A DNA stretch of 64,000 nucleotides from Sphaerisporangium perillae (GCF_023276435.1 NZ_JALLPO010000020.1:1-64000); one strand, 5' to 3'; positions 7,915 through 16,033 are shown, counted from the first letter of the stretch. The notes: generated from the letters alone by a model not told the origin. Program-made: numbers and translations.

Positions 7915-9798
7915 TCAGGTACCCCGTCCGGGATGCCGTCCGATGTGGATGCGGGCGAGGTCGGCCGCGTAGGCGCGCAGGAGGTCGTGCATGGCGTACG
8001 TGCCGGTCCGGCCGCCGGGGCCGATCAGGTGTGCGTGGGCCAGCACGCCGAGCAGACGGCGCGCCTCCTCCGGCCCTTCCCCGATGAGCGCGGCGGCGGC
8101 GTGGGCGTCCAGGTCGGGGCCGGGATGCAGGCCGAGCACCCGGAACGCGCGCGCGGCGTCCGCGGGAAGGCGCCGGTAGGACCAGGAGAAGACCGCCCGT
8201 ATCGCCGCGTGGGCATCCCCGCCCGCGTCGAGGAGGTCCAGCCGCCGTCGCTGGTCGGCCAGTTCGGTGACCAGATCCGCCAGAGTGCCGGCCGGGCGTG
8301 CGGTGGCCAGTTCGGCCGCGACGCGCAGCGCCAGCGGTAATCGCGCGCACTGGCCGGCCAGCACGGCGGCGGCCTCGGGTTCGTCCTCGACCCGCGCGCC
8401 GATGAGGGTGCGCAGGAGCGCGGCGGCGTCGGCGGGGGCGAGCAGGTCGAGGTGCAGCCGGTGCGCGCCGTGCAGGGCGACGAGGCCGGCCAGGGAGTCC
8501 CTGCTGGTCACCACGACCACGCATGACGGCGTGCCGGGCAGGAGCGGGCGGACGTGCTCGACCGACGACGCGTTGTCCAGCACGATGAGCATCCTGCGGC
8601 CACTGAGCTCGGTGCGGTAGCGCGCCGACCGCCCGTCCAGGTTCGCCGGTACGTCCCGCGAGGGCACGCCGAGGGCGGACAGGAACCCCGCCAGCGCGCC
8701 GGCGGCCGACACCGGTTGCCGAGGAGCGTAGCCACGCAGGTCGACGTAGAGCTGGCCGTCGGGGAAGTGCTCGCGCGCCCGGTGCGCCCACCGGATGGCG
8801 AGGGCGCTCTTGCCCACTCCCGCCGTGCCGGACACCGTGACGACGGCCATCGTCGGCCGGGCACCGCCCGCCCGCCTGGTCTTCGCGGGAAGGAACAGGG
8901 AGAGCTCCGCCAGCTCGGCGTCCCTGCCGACGAAGCCGGGTACCTCGGCGGGCAACTGGGCCGGGATCGCCCACCTCCTGCCGATATCCCTGGCCGCACC
9001 GCCGGAGTGCCCAGCGGTGCCGCCGGCTTGGCCGGCCGCACCGCCGGTGGTCTGCCGGAGGGTGCCGCGGAGGATCGCCTGGTGGATCTCGCGCAGCTCC
9101 GGGCCGGGTTCGGTGCCGAGACGGTCGACGAGCTGGGCCCGGACGACGGCGTAATGGTCCAGCGCCTCGGCGTCCCTGCCCGTCGCGGCGAGCGCCCGCA
9201 TGAGCACCCCGGCGAGCGGCTCGGCGAACGGGTACTCGGACGACAGTTCCCCGACCGGCGCGAGCACCCGGTCCGGCCGGCCCAGCCGCAGCTCGGCGCG
9301 GCCCCACTGCACGGCGGCGTCGAGCCGCTGCCGGTTCCAGCTTTCGCGCATCCGCGCCGCCCACGCCCCGGGAAGATCGGCGAGCGCGGTCCCCGCCCAC
9401 AGGCCTAGTGCCTCCCTGAGCAGCTCTGACCGTTCGGGGTCAGGACGCCTGTGGTCGTAGGCGGCGAGAACGAGCCTGCGGAACCGGTGCAGGTCCACCG
9501 ATTCGAGCTCCACTTCGAGCGCGTACCCGCCGGTCCGGCGCACGAGTGCCGCCGCCTGCTCCCTGGCCGGGGGTCCCCGCTCCAGCACCCGGCGGATCCG
9601 GTTGACGTAGGTGTAAAGGACGCTCCGGGCGTCCGTCGTCGGGGCCTGGTCCCAGACACGGTCGATGAGCGCCGACCAGGGCACCAGCCGTCCGGCGTCG
9701 GTGAGCAGCACGGCGAGGACCGTCCGCTGCTTGGCCGACCCGAGATCGACCACGCGGCCGTCCACCGTCCACGCGACCGGCCCCAGCAGCTGGAACAC
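7915..9798 (-). CDS. SARP-family transcriptional regulator with NB-ARC domain (AfsR-like)
   Basis: A 627-aa protein: OmpR-type winged-helix DNA-binding domain (residues about 1-90), bacterial transcriptional activation domain (about 95-245), then an NB-ARC ATPase with P-loop GTAGVGKS (324-331), Walker B-like LIVLDNA and a winged-helix tail. This is the AfsR/DnrI/RedD layout without AfsR's C-terminal TPR region, so it is medium length for the family. SARP proteins activate secondary metabolism or morphological genes by binding direct repeats. The only adjacent target candidate is the divergent secreted phospholipase; no biosynthetic cluster is visible nearby. Confidence 0.9.
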   Translation of the reverse strand: MFQLLGPVAWTVDGRVVDLGSAKQRTVLAVLLTDAGRLVPWSALIDRVWDQAPTTDARSVLYTYVNRIRRVLERGPPAREQAAALVRRTGGYALEVELESVDLHRFRRLVLAAYDHRRPDPERSELLREALGLWAGTALADLPGAWAARMRESWNRQRLDAAVQWGRAELRLGRPDRVLAPVGELSSEYPFAEPLAGVLMRALAATGRDAEALDHYAVVRAQLVDRLGTEPGPELREIHQAILRGTLRQTTGGAAGQAGGTAGHSGGAARDIGRRWAIPAQLPAEVPGFVGRDAELAELSLFLPAKTRRAGGARPTMAVVTVSGTAGVGKSALAIRWAHRAREHFPDGQLYVDLRGYAPRQPVSAAGALAGFLSALGVPSRDVPANLDGRSARYRTELSGRRMLIVLDNASSVEHVRPLLPGTPSCVVVVTSRDSLAGLVALHGAHRLHLDLLAPADAAALLRTLIGARVEDEPEAAAVLAGQCARLPLALRVAAELATARPAGTLADLVTELADQRRRLDLLDAGGDAHAAIRAVFSWSYRRLPADAARAFRVLGLHPGPDLDAHAAAALIGEGPEEARRLLGVLAHAHLIGPGGRTGTYAMHDLLRAYAADLARIHIGRHPGRGT

Positions 9799-9832
9799 CG
9801 CTACTCCCCGTTAATCCGCCAAAGGCGACATA

Positions 9833-9855
9833 GCGCTTGAAAATGGCGCTTCAAA
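9833..9855. promoter_or_regulatory. Candidate SARP direct repeat in a divergent promoter
   Basis: GCGCTTGAAA (9833-9842) and GCGCTTCAAA (9846-9855) repeat with a 13-bp period in the 145-bp gap between the SARP gene and the phospholipase gene. SARP proteins recognise direct repeats, typically at 11-bp spacing, so this is a plausible but not ideal match. Confidence 0.35.
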
Positions 9856-9943
9856 TTTAATCCAGATTCCTTCCAGGCACCTCGTGGATGATCCAGATCG
9901 ATGAGTTGATCACCGCTCGCGCGGCTCGAGAAGGGTGCATTCC

Positions 9944-10423
9944 ATGGGGGTACGACAGGGTGTACGACACGGTGTCGCGGGGCTTTCCATCGTCTTCGCC
10001 GCCATCACCTCAGGGTTGCTGACCGCGTCCCCGGCCTACGCCGAGCTGTCCTCCGCCGAGCTCGCGGCGAAGACCGACGAGTACATCTTCCAGGTCTCCA
10101 TCGAGAGCTTCCTCAGTGCGCGGGCCGCACAGCCGTACGCCGACCAGCTCGACTGGTCTTCGGACGGTTGCTCCTGGGCGCCGGACAAGCCGGAAGGGTT
10201 CAACTTCCTGCCCTCCTGCCAGCGTCACGACTTCGGTTCCCGCAACTACAAGCGGCAGGGCCGAATGAACGAGGATGCTCGCGGACAGATCGACCTGAAC
10301 TTCAAGGACGACATGTACGACGTCTGCCGTAAGTACAGCGGGCTGCAGTCGTACAAGGGCGTGATCTGCCGCCGCACGGCGGACGTCTACTACACGACGG
10401 TGCGCAACCTCGGCGGCTCATGA
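9944..10423 (+). CDS. Secreted prokaryotic-type phospholipase A2
   Basis: A 159-aa protein with a signal peptide ending near AYA (residue 33) and the prokaryotic PLA2 core: SSDGCSWAPDKPEGFNF followed by SCQRHDFGSRNYK, in which His95-Asp96 form the catalytic dyad. The Cys residues of the mature protein can form the two disulfides seen in the Streptomyces violaceoruber enzyme. It would hydrolyse the sn-2 acyl ester of phospholipids outside the cell, with calcium. The ATG at 9944 has an AAGG site 9 nt upstream; a GTG at 9935 is possible. It is divergent from the SARP gene, which may control it. Confidence 0.9.
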   Translation: MGVRQGVRHGVAGLSIVFAAITSGLLTASPAYAELSSAELAAKTDEYIFQVSIESFLSARAAQPYADQLDWSSDGCSWAPDKPEGFNFLPSCQRHDFGSRNYKRQGRMNEDARGQIDLNFKDDMYDVCRKYSGLQSYKGVICRRTADVYYTTVRNLGGS

Positions 10424-10558
10424 GGTCAGATGCCGCGCCGCATCGTGCGGGTGCCCCAGGCCAAGGCGGCGGCGCTGCCCGCCGGAGAGGGTGCCCGGCT
10501 TGCGGGCCGCCAGCGGTTCGAGGTCCAGCATGCCGAGCACCTCGTCTGCCCGCCGTCG
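10418..10558 (-). pseudogene. Remnant of an ABC-transporter ATPase
   Basis: On the minus strand this stretch encodes LDLEPLAARKPGTLSGGQRR, the region around the ABC signature motif LSGGQ, in a frame open for only about 50 codons: a TAG lies about 18 codons upstream and a TGA overlaps the phospholipase stop. Walker A, Walker B and the rest of the ATPase are absent. It is a scrap left by a deletion between the phospholipase gene and its right neighbour. Confidence 0.75.
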
Positions 10559-10559
10559 C

Positions 10560-10582
10560 GTAAACATGAACGTCGCGTTTAC
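10560..10582. promoter_or_regulatory. Inverted repeat GTAAAC-N11-GTTTAC
   Basis: GTAAAC (10560-10565) and GTTTAC (10577-10582) form an inverted repeat just upstream of the ABC remnant on its coding strand; extended, the minus strand reads GTAAACGCG...GTTTACGCG. It resembles TetR-type operators and may be a relic of the control site of the lost transporter. Confidence 0.35.
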
Positions 10583-10753
10583 ATTTCTCCGCTACCTGCG
10601 AGAACGCGTTTCGGCATGCCGCCGGCAAGGGCGTTCACGGGCCTTTTTCCGCGGCGGAACACGTCCCCGGCCTGCGCTTTTCCACAGGCGATGAAGGGGA
10701 GGCGAAAAAATATCTCCGCGATTTCCCTGGAGTGGGTCAGGCCCGCCGGTCGT

Positions 10754-11758
10754 TCAGCCGGCGGGCTTCAGGGAAACGCGCGCCCAGAATGGGGAGCGGA
10801 CGCCGGGCAGGTACGGGCTGTCGAGGCGTTTGGCGAGGACGGCGGGGATGCCCTGCTCCTTGGCGACCTTCAGCACGGACTTCCCGTCGCCGGGGAACCA
10901 CGGGGTCGGCTGCCAGTGCGGGCCACGGAGCGAGAGATGGTCGAGCGTCCGCCTCCGGTCCTGGTAACTCCTGCCGAGCAGGTCCCCGGTGTTCAGGCGC
11001 AGCACATCGAAGATCATGTAGATGGAGGCGCCGCCAATCTCCGCGATCTGACCGTCGAGCACGGCGGGCAGGCCCCAGATGCTCTTGCCGAGACCTTCCA
11101 GGCCCGGATGATCCTCCAGGGAGAGCGCCGCGCCGTCCGCGCCGACGAAGCGCGCCCGCCCGTCGCCGAGGACGGCCAGGGCCCGCGTCCCGCCGAGGTC
11201 GAACTCGAAGCCGTACGCCTCCTGGTCGCGCGGCAGACGCTTGCGCTCCTCGGCGAGCATCGGGCGCAGCTCGCTCGCGGGCGGCAGCGCGTCCTCCGGC
11301 GCCGGGTCCATCCGGTGGATCATCCAGTTCTTGCCGTTGGTCGGGAACAGCACGTACCGGCCGGCGGCCCGCGAGCCGTGCAGGACCACCTTGACCTCGC
11401 GGTCGGTCCACTTCTCCGTCTCGTAGGTGCCCCGATCCCAGATGAGCATCAGGCCGCCGCCGTACTCGCCCTTGGCGATCTCGCCCTCGAACGTGGCGTA
11501 CTCCAGCGGGTGGTCCTCGGTGTGCACGGCGAGGTGGTTGGTCTTCGGGTCGAGCGGCAGGCCCTTCGGCACCGCCCAGGAGACCAGCACGCCGTCGCGT
11601 TCCAGACGCAGGTCCCAGTGCAGGCGGCGCGCGTGGTGCTCCTGGATCACGAAGGTGTCGTCATGCCCGGTCGGGAGCGGACCCGGCTCGGGCACGGGCT
11701 CGGGCGTGCGGGCGGCGTCGCGCTTGCTCCGGTAGGGGTCCAGCTTGTCGGGCGACAT
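10754..11758 (-). CDS. LigD-like 3'-phosphoesterase fused to a degenerate ATP-dependent ligase domain
   Basis: A 334-aa protein. Residues about 35-150 form the LigD 3'-phosphoesterase domain (HARRLHWDLRLERDGVLVSW, then HTEDHPLEYATFEG), which trims 3' ends in bacterial non-homologous end joining. The rest aligns with the adenylation domain of LigD-type ligases (LDGQI, FDVLRLNTGDLLGRSY, VLAKRLDSPYLPGVRSPFW), but the nucleotidyl-lysine motif, normally ExKxDG, reads FEFDLGG (185-191), so the adenylated lysine is missing. No polymerase domain is present. It probably acts as an end-processing or scaffold protein rather than a ligase. The ATG at 11758 is preferred; the frame extends farther without homology. 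Confidence 0.85.
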   Translation of the reverse strand: MSPDKLDPYRSKRDAARTPEPVPEPGPLPTGHDDTFVIQEHHARRLHWDLRLERDGVLVSWAVPKGLPLDPKTNHLAVHTEDHPLEYATFEGEIAKGEYGGGLMLIWDRGTYETEKWTDREVKVVLHGSRAAGRYVLFPTNGKNWMIHRMDPAPEDALPPASELRPMLAEERKRLPRDQEAYGFEFDLGGTRALAVLGDGRARFVGADGAALSLEDHPGLEGLGKSIWGLPAVLDGQIAEIGGASIYMIFDVLRLNTGDLLGRSYQDRRRTLDHLSLRGPHWQPTPWFPGDGKSVLKVAKEQGIPAVLAKRLDSPYLPGVRSPFWARVSLKPAG

Positions 11759-11811
11759 TGCCGTTTCGTACCCATACTCCAGTGGTGACGCACCCGCCAC
11801 CTGACCGGCGC

Positions 11812-12222
11812 TTAGCTTTCCCCCATCGCCGCGTGCCCGTCGGCGGGAAGCTCGTGCCGATCCGCCGGGGCGCCGGCGGGCGGGTCCGCTTCGGGGATGG
11901 GAGTCCAGGCGGCGGTCAGGGCGCCGCCGAGCAGGCCGAGGATCATCCCGATCAGGAAGCCGCCGATGTTGGCGTAGATCACCGACATGATGGACAGCAG
12001 TATGGCCACCACGCCCAGGAACACCCGCTGCGCCGGCTGGAACAGGATGAGCAGGCCCACCATGATCATCGTGATGGAGAGCAGGTACGTCAGCCCTGCT
12101 TGGGGCGAGCGAATGATCAGCGTGATGGCATCGAGCGTGAACGGGATGCTGAGCAGTTCGACCCCGGCCACAACGATGATCAGCCCGCCCCAGAACGGCC
12201 GCGAGCGCCGCCACGACTTCAC
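11812..12222 (-). CDS. DUF6114-family membrane protein
   Basis: A 136-aa protein with four hydrophobic helices after a basic start (SWRRSRPFWGGLIIVVAG) and a proline/alanine-rich tail. The sequence and its position directly downstream of a DUF6230 gene identify the DUF6114 family, a paired membrane protein widespread in actinomycetes and of unknown function. The GTG at 12222 is chosen because GGAGG lies just before it; the longer frame from 12360 adds a low-complexity hydrophilic stretch and would overlap the upstream gene by 10 bp. Confidence 0.8.
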   Translation of the reverse strand: MKSWRRSRPFWGGLIIVVAGVELLSIPFTLDAITLIIRSPQAGLTYLLSITMIMVGLLILFQPAQRVFLGVVAILLSIMSVIYANIGGFLIGMILGLLGGALTAAWTPIPEADPPAGAPADRHELPADGHAAMGES

Positions 12223-12350
12223 GTTCCTCCGTCCTTTCGGGCGCGGGGCGAGTATGGATGCGCCTGGCTCCCGGCCGCGCTCCTGGCGGCGATCCCGGCT
12301 GTGCTCGTCGTCGCGATCCTGGTTGTGCTCGCGGTGAGATTCTTCGATGA

Positions 12351-12947
12351 CTAGAAGCACGGGTGATCGCCGACCAGAACGCGCAACCTGCTGTCCGGAA
12401 GAGTGATCTTGGCGGCGCTCAGGGCGAGCAGGATCTGCCTGGAGTTCCGCGTGACCACCGTGGTCGACTGCTGGCCGAAGGTCCCTGGCGGTCCGGTGAT
12501 GCCGGGAACGGTGTCCAAGGTGCTGGCGTCCCGGCCGACCTCGAGGTCGGTGTAGGTGGTATCCCCCGCGATCATGAGCGCCTTGGTGACCTGATGCTCG
12601 CTGGTCACCGGCTCGCCCTGATCACCGGCGGTGGTCTTGAGGGTCACCGGCCCCAGGGGGGTGGGAAACTTGACGCTCTGGCAGAGGTCGAACGTCTCCA
12701 CGCGCCGAGCGCCGACGACGTACACGGGGATCACCTTGCCGTTCTTCATCTCGACGGTGCTGCCGAACTCGACGACCCCCAGCGCCTTGATCAGGCTGGC
12801 GGAGATCTTGATCGGTGTTCCCGCGACGACGAACGAAGCGCCGATGGCGCCCTGCACCGCGGCGCCGACCAGCAACGTCGCCACCACTGTCGCGGGCACG
12901 AAAAGCAAAGCGAAGCGCTTCCACCGCACGCGACCCTGTTCACGCAT
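12351..12947 (-). CDS. DUF6230-family exported/membrane-anchored protein
   Basis: A 198-aa protein with one N-terminal hydrophobic helix (FALLFVPATVVATLLVGAAV) followed by a beta-rich domain with two Cys residues. Sequence and pairing with DUF6114 assign it to DUF6230, sometimes mislabelled cholesterol esterase. The ATG at 12947 has GAGG seven nt upstream; a GTG at 12953 is in frame. It likely faces the outside of the membrane and forms a complex with its DUF6114 partner, 128 bp downstream. The function is not known. Confidence 0.8.
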   Translation of the reverse strand: MREQGRVRWKRFALLFVPATVVATLLVGAAVQGAIGASFVVAGTPIKISASLIKALGVVEFGSTVEMKNGKVIPVYVVGARRVETFDLCQSVKFPTPLGPVTLKTTAGDQGEPVTSEHQVTKALMIAGDTTYTDLEVGRDASTLDTVPGITGPPGTFGQQSTTVVTRNSRQILLALSAAKITLPDSRLRVLVGDHPCF

Positions 12948-13283
12948 GGTCACACCTCATATCGCCTGCTCGGTGACGGACGCCTGCCGGCGATCCGCAC
13001 GGCTTCGAAGCGACTATGAGGATCTTTCCCCCCGCTCATCAACCGGCCACGCCGGACATCACCGTACGTTTGCGCCGATCAGAGTCGCGTCCGTGAAATA
13101 GGGACCGCCACGGCAGGGCGCTTGACACGCCGCGGCGCACGGCATGAATCGCCTCTCCCGATGCTCCCGCCGCTCCCGCCGCTCCGGCGCCGGTCACCCG
13201 GTGCCGGAGCGGGTCCCGCGCGGGTCGGAACGGTTCCCGGAGGCGGTCAGGAGGACGGACCCCACTGGGCCCCGACACCGGCG
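12948..13283. other. Gene-free region between DUF6230 and oxidoreductase
   Basis: No convincing coding region: the only frame over 70 codons (minus strand, 13039-13278) has arginine/proline-rich shadow composition. The region should hold the DUF6230 promoter and, near its right side, the strong hairpin annotated at 13179-13212. Confidence 0.5.
13179..13212. terminator. Strong GC hairpin downstream of the oxidoreductase
   Basis: CCGCTCCGGC (13179-13188) is exactly complementary to GCCGGAGCGG (13203-13212), with an inner CCGG/CCGG extension and a TCAC loop. It lies 70 bp past the stop of the minus-strand oxidoreductase. There is no T-run. Confidence 0.6.
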
Positions 13284-14387
13284 CTAGCTACCCGCCGGTT
13301 CCTCCGGCGTCCAGGCCTCGGCGCCGGTGGTGACGCTCGTCCCGGTGCGGAGGGACTCGCCGATCGCCAGGCTGATCAGGTGGTCCTGGCAGCCGTCGGC
13401 CAGGGAGTAGGGCTCCGGCGCGTCCCCCCGGCACCACGCCGTCATCCGGCACAGGAGCGAGACGACGGCCAGGTCGTCCTCCGAGAAGCGCGCACCCTGG
13501 TACTCGTTGCGGTAGACCACCCGGCCGTCGAAGGAGATGTGGTCCAGGTCGAAGCCTTCGAGGTTCAGGTCGATCCCGGTCTGGCGCCGGATCAGGTGCG
13601 ACTCCACGGGCGTGCTCGGATCGACCAGGCGCACGACCCGGTCGTCCACGATCTCACCCAGCGATCCCCGGATGACGATCCGGCGCGCGCGCAGCGGATT
13701 CCACCACTGGTTGTCGGTGAAGTCGTAGAGCCCCATCCCCGCGGGGAACTCCAGGGTGGCGATCGTGGTCGCCATGTCCTTCGGCGTCGCGCCACCCGTC
13801 CAGCCGTCCTTGGACAGCGGGTCGGCCAGCGGCGCGGTGAACGAGCGCGCGTTCACCGTCGCGTCCTGGAAACCGGCGCCGAGCAGGTGCCGGATGACCG
13901 ACACGGCGTGGTACAGGTGCGTCGAGGACATCTGCACCGAGGTCACCTCGCCGATCACCCCCTCGCGGACCAGCGCCAGCCGCGCCGCGTGCCCTGGCAT
14001 GTGCAGGTACTGCTCCGCCACCTGCACCAGGCCGCTGGAGCCCACCGCCGCCCACAGGTCGCGCAGCCCGTCCAGGTCGGCCGCCGGCGGAGTCTCCGCC
14101 AGCACCGGGACGCCGGACGCCACCAGCTCCTTGGTCACCTCCGGGGTGACCGGCCACGGCACCGAGGGGATGACGAACTCCGGGCGTTCCGCGGCGAGCA
14201 GGTCCCCGACCGAGCGGAACGTCGGCACCCCCCAGCGGGACTCCACCTCGGCACCTCGTTCGGCCGTCCGGGTCACCACTCCCGACACCGACAACCGCTC
14301 CGGCAGTTGCCTGGCCAGCCGCAGAAAGAACTCCGACCGCCACCCGCTCCCCACCAGGCCGAAGCGACCTGCTGCCTGCCTACTCAT
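13284..14387 (-). CDS. Gfo/Idh/MocA-family NAD(P)-dependent oxidoreductase
   Basis: A 367-aa protein with an N-terminal Rossmann fold (GRFGLVGSGWRSEFFLRLA) and a LAETPPA segment equivalent to the EKP motif of the family (Lys replaced by Thr), then the alpha/beta C-terminal domain. Members act on sugars, inositols or related alcohols. The Lys-to-Thr change at the EKP position removes the usual catalytic lysine, so the activity is uncertain. GAGGGG precedes the ATG at 14387. A 14-bp palindrome lies immediately upstream. An aldo/keto reductase relic sits next to it, perhaps from the same pathway. Confidence 0.85.
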   Translation of the reverse strand: MSRQAAGRFGLVGSGWRSEFFLRLARQLPERLSVSGVVTRTAERGAEVESRWGVPTFRSVGDLLAAERPEFVIPSVPWPVTPEVTKELVASGVPVLAETPPAADLDGLRDLWAAVGSSGLVQVAEQYLHMPGHAARLALVREGVIGEVTSVQMSSTHLYHAVSVIRHLLGAGFQDATVNARSFTAPLADPLSKDGWTGGATPKDMATTIATLEFPAGMGLYDFTDNQWWNPLRARRIVIRGSLGEIVDDRVVRLVDPSTPVESHLIRRQTGIDLNLEGFDLDHISFDGRVVYRNEYQGARFSEDDLAVVSLLCRMTAWCRGDAPEPYSLADGCQDHLISLAIGESLRTGTSVTTGAEAWTPEEPAGS

Positions 14388-14397
14388 GATTTTCCCC

Positions 14398-14693
14398 TCA
14401 TATGGCCATATGGCGAACCGGCCGGCGGCCTGGCTCGGACCGGAGCCGCGTCATCCCAGCCAGTCCTCTTTCGGCGCCGCAGATGCGCCGCTCGCTGTCG
14501 CCGCCGCCGTACCCGTTCGAGGTGTCCACGAAGTTGATCTGACCCTCGAACACCTCGAGCATGATTGTGACCGCGCGCTCCGCGCTCATCTCGTAGCCGT
14601 AGAGCCCGGCATGCTCGCCAGCGGGCTCGTCCCGACACACAAGGGCGTCACCGCCGGCCCCGTGGCTCCCAGCGGACCAGTCCGCACGAGCAC
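14398..14693 (-). pseudogene. Frameshifted, truncated aldo/keto reductase
   Basis: Reading the minus strand from 14693, one frame gives VLVRTGPLGATGPAV ... VTPLCVGTSPLASMPG, then homology jumps to another frame at about 14605-14610: GLYGYEMSAERAV ... INFVDTSNGYGGGDSERRI, the N-terminal strand and the cofactor/active-site Asp-Tyr region of an aldo/keto reductase. After SERRI (about 14482) homology stops. A single-base indel plus loss of the last two thirds makes it non-functional. The stretch 14694-15014 beyond it shows no recognisable gene. Confidence 0.75.
14399..14412. promoter_or_regulatory. Perfect palindrome CATATGGCCATATG
   Basis: A 14-bp perfect palindrome 11 bp upstream of the oxidoreductase start, partly overlapping its ribosome binding site on the minus strand. 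It could be an operator. It also contains the end of the aldo/keto reductase relic. Confidence 0.4.
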
Positions 14694-15014
14694 CCCGTCC
14701 TTCCGAGTCGCGTACCGCCGGCGCCCCACCCGGCGTCCGCCGGACTTTCGCCCGGCCGGAAAGAATCATTGCCTAACAGCGGACAAAACGGAATCACAGC
14801 GGCTCGTCCCTCGAAGAGCGGCCAGCGTCATCTCCTGGCTGTGGGCGTAGAGGTTGACGCCCGACGCGACGACGGCCCGCAGGGCGCGCACTGGCACGGA
14901 GAACAAAGGCGCACCCCGAGCGCCGCGTAGGGGAGCGGGAGTGGGGTGTGAAGTCGGGGGATACAGCACGATCGGGATGTTCGTGGGCGAGGAGGGCGGG
15001 CGATACTGGGCGGC

Positions 15015-15959
15015 ATGGAGCCGGAGACGGAGAAGGCTGTTGAGTGCGACGTGACCGATCAAAAGGCTGTCAACGGCGACGTGACCGATCAAAAGGCTGT
15101 CGACGGCGACGTGACCGCTCAGAAGGTCGTCGAGGGCGACGTGGCCGGGCAGCAGGCCGTCGAGTTCGACGCGTTCGAGCGGGCCGGGTGGCGGGGCCGT
15201 AGTGAGGCGTACGGCCGAGGGGTCGCGCAGATCACCGGTCAGATTGTGGGGCCGCTCCTTGACGCGGCGCAGGTCGGTGCCGGGATCCGGGTCCTGGACA
15301 TCGGCTGTGGCCCCGGCGGCGTGAGCGCGGCGGCCCTGGCCCGCGGCGCGGTCGTCACCGCCGCCGACGCCGAACCGGAGATGGTGGCGGCCACAGCCCG
15401 GCGCCTCCCGGGGATATGGGTCGAGCACGCGATCCTGCCGGTCCTCCCGTTCGAGGATGGCGAGTTCGACACGGCCGTCGGCAACCTCGTCATCAACCAC
15501 GTCGGTGACCCGCCCGCCGCCGTGCGAGAGATCCGCCGGGTGGTCCGAACGGGCGGCCGGGTGGCTTTGAGCTGCTGGTTCTACCCGGCGATGCGCGCCA
15601 CTGTCGTCTTCGACGAGGCGGTCGCCCTGGTGGGCCTGCCGCGCCCCGCCGACGTTCCGCAGACGGCCCCGTTCCAGGTGTACGCCCAGCCCGAGCCCTT
15701 CGCCGAGTTGCTCGCGAGTGCCGGCCTCACCCAGGTACGCGTGGAACTCCTGGAGTGGCGGCATCGGGTCGATCCGGACGCCTGGTGGACCGCCATCCTC
15801 ACCGGAACGGCCCGGACCGCCGCTGTGATCGCCCGCCAGAACCCGGCCACCATCGAGCGGGTGAAGGAGGCGTACCACGAGATCCTCATTCCGTACCTGA
15901 CCGGCGACGGCCACGCCGACCTCCCCGCCGCCGCCCTCATCGCCTCCGGCACCGCTTGA
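15015..15959 (+). CDS. SAM-dependent methyltransferase with repeat-built N-terminal extension
   Basis: A 314-aa protein. The class I methyltransferase core starts near residue 48 (FDAFERAGW) and shows motif I VLDIGCGPGG, an acidic post-motif DAEPEM and a motif IV-like FDTAVGNLVINHV. Residues 7-55 consist of five near-identical decapeptides (KAVECDVTDQ, KAVNGDVTDQ, KAVDGDVTAQ, KVVEGDVAGQ, then QAVEFDAFE). The substrate is unknown; small-molecule methyltransferases of this size are common. A GATACT hexamer lies 7 nt before the ATG. Translation might instead begin at an internal valine of the repeats, but no ribosome binding site favours that. Confidence 0.85.
   Translation: MEPETEKAVECDVTDQKAVNGDVTDQKAVDGDVTAQKVVEGDVAGQQAVEFDAFERAGWRGRSEAYGRGVAQITGQIVGPLLDAAQVGAGIRVLDIGCGPGGVSAAALARGAVVTAADAEPEMVAATARRLPGIWVEHAILPVLPFEDGEFDTAVGNLVINHVGDPPAAVREIRRVVRTGGRVALSCWFYPAMRATVVFDEAVALVGLPRPADVPQTAPFQVYAQPEPFAELLASAGLTQVRVELLEWRHRVDPDAWWTAILTGTARTAAVIARQNPATIERVKEAYHEILIPYLTGDGHADLPAAALIASGTA
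15033..15179. repeat. 30-bp tandem repeat (about 5 units) within the methyltransferase gene
   Basis: In-frame 30-bp units begin at 15033, 15063, 15093, 15123 and 15153, each encoding a K/Q-x-V-x-x-D-V-x-x-Q decapeptide. Units two and three are nearly identical at DNA level; the last merges into the conserved methyltransferase core (AVEFDAFER), which suggests the extension grew by duplicating the natural gene start. Confidence 0.85.
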
Positions 15960-15967
15960 GCACGCCG

Positions 15968-15988
15968 CCTCCGGCCGACCGGCGGAGG
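15968..15988. terminator. Imperfect hairpin between convergent genes
   Basis: CCTCCGGCC (15968-15976) pairs with GGCGGAGG (15981-15988) with one bulged base, just past the methyltransferase stop. The convergent SDR gene ends 75 bp further on, so it may serve both. Confidence 0.4.
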
Positions 15989-16033
15989 CCGGCTCAGGTA
16001 ACAGCCGCCCGACGCCAAGTCCCACGGACGTCC

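Noticed and set aside
7915-10423. SARP gene as marker of a biosynthetic gene cluster
   Set aside because: No PKS, NRPS, terpene or RiPP genes are in the window; the regulator alone does not support a cluster.
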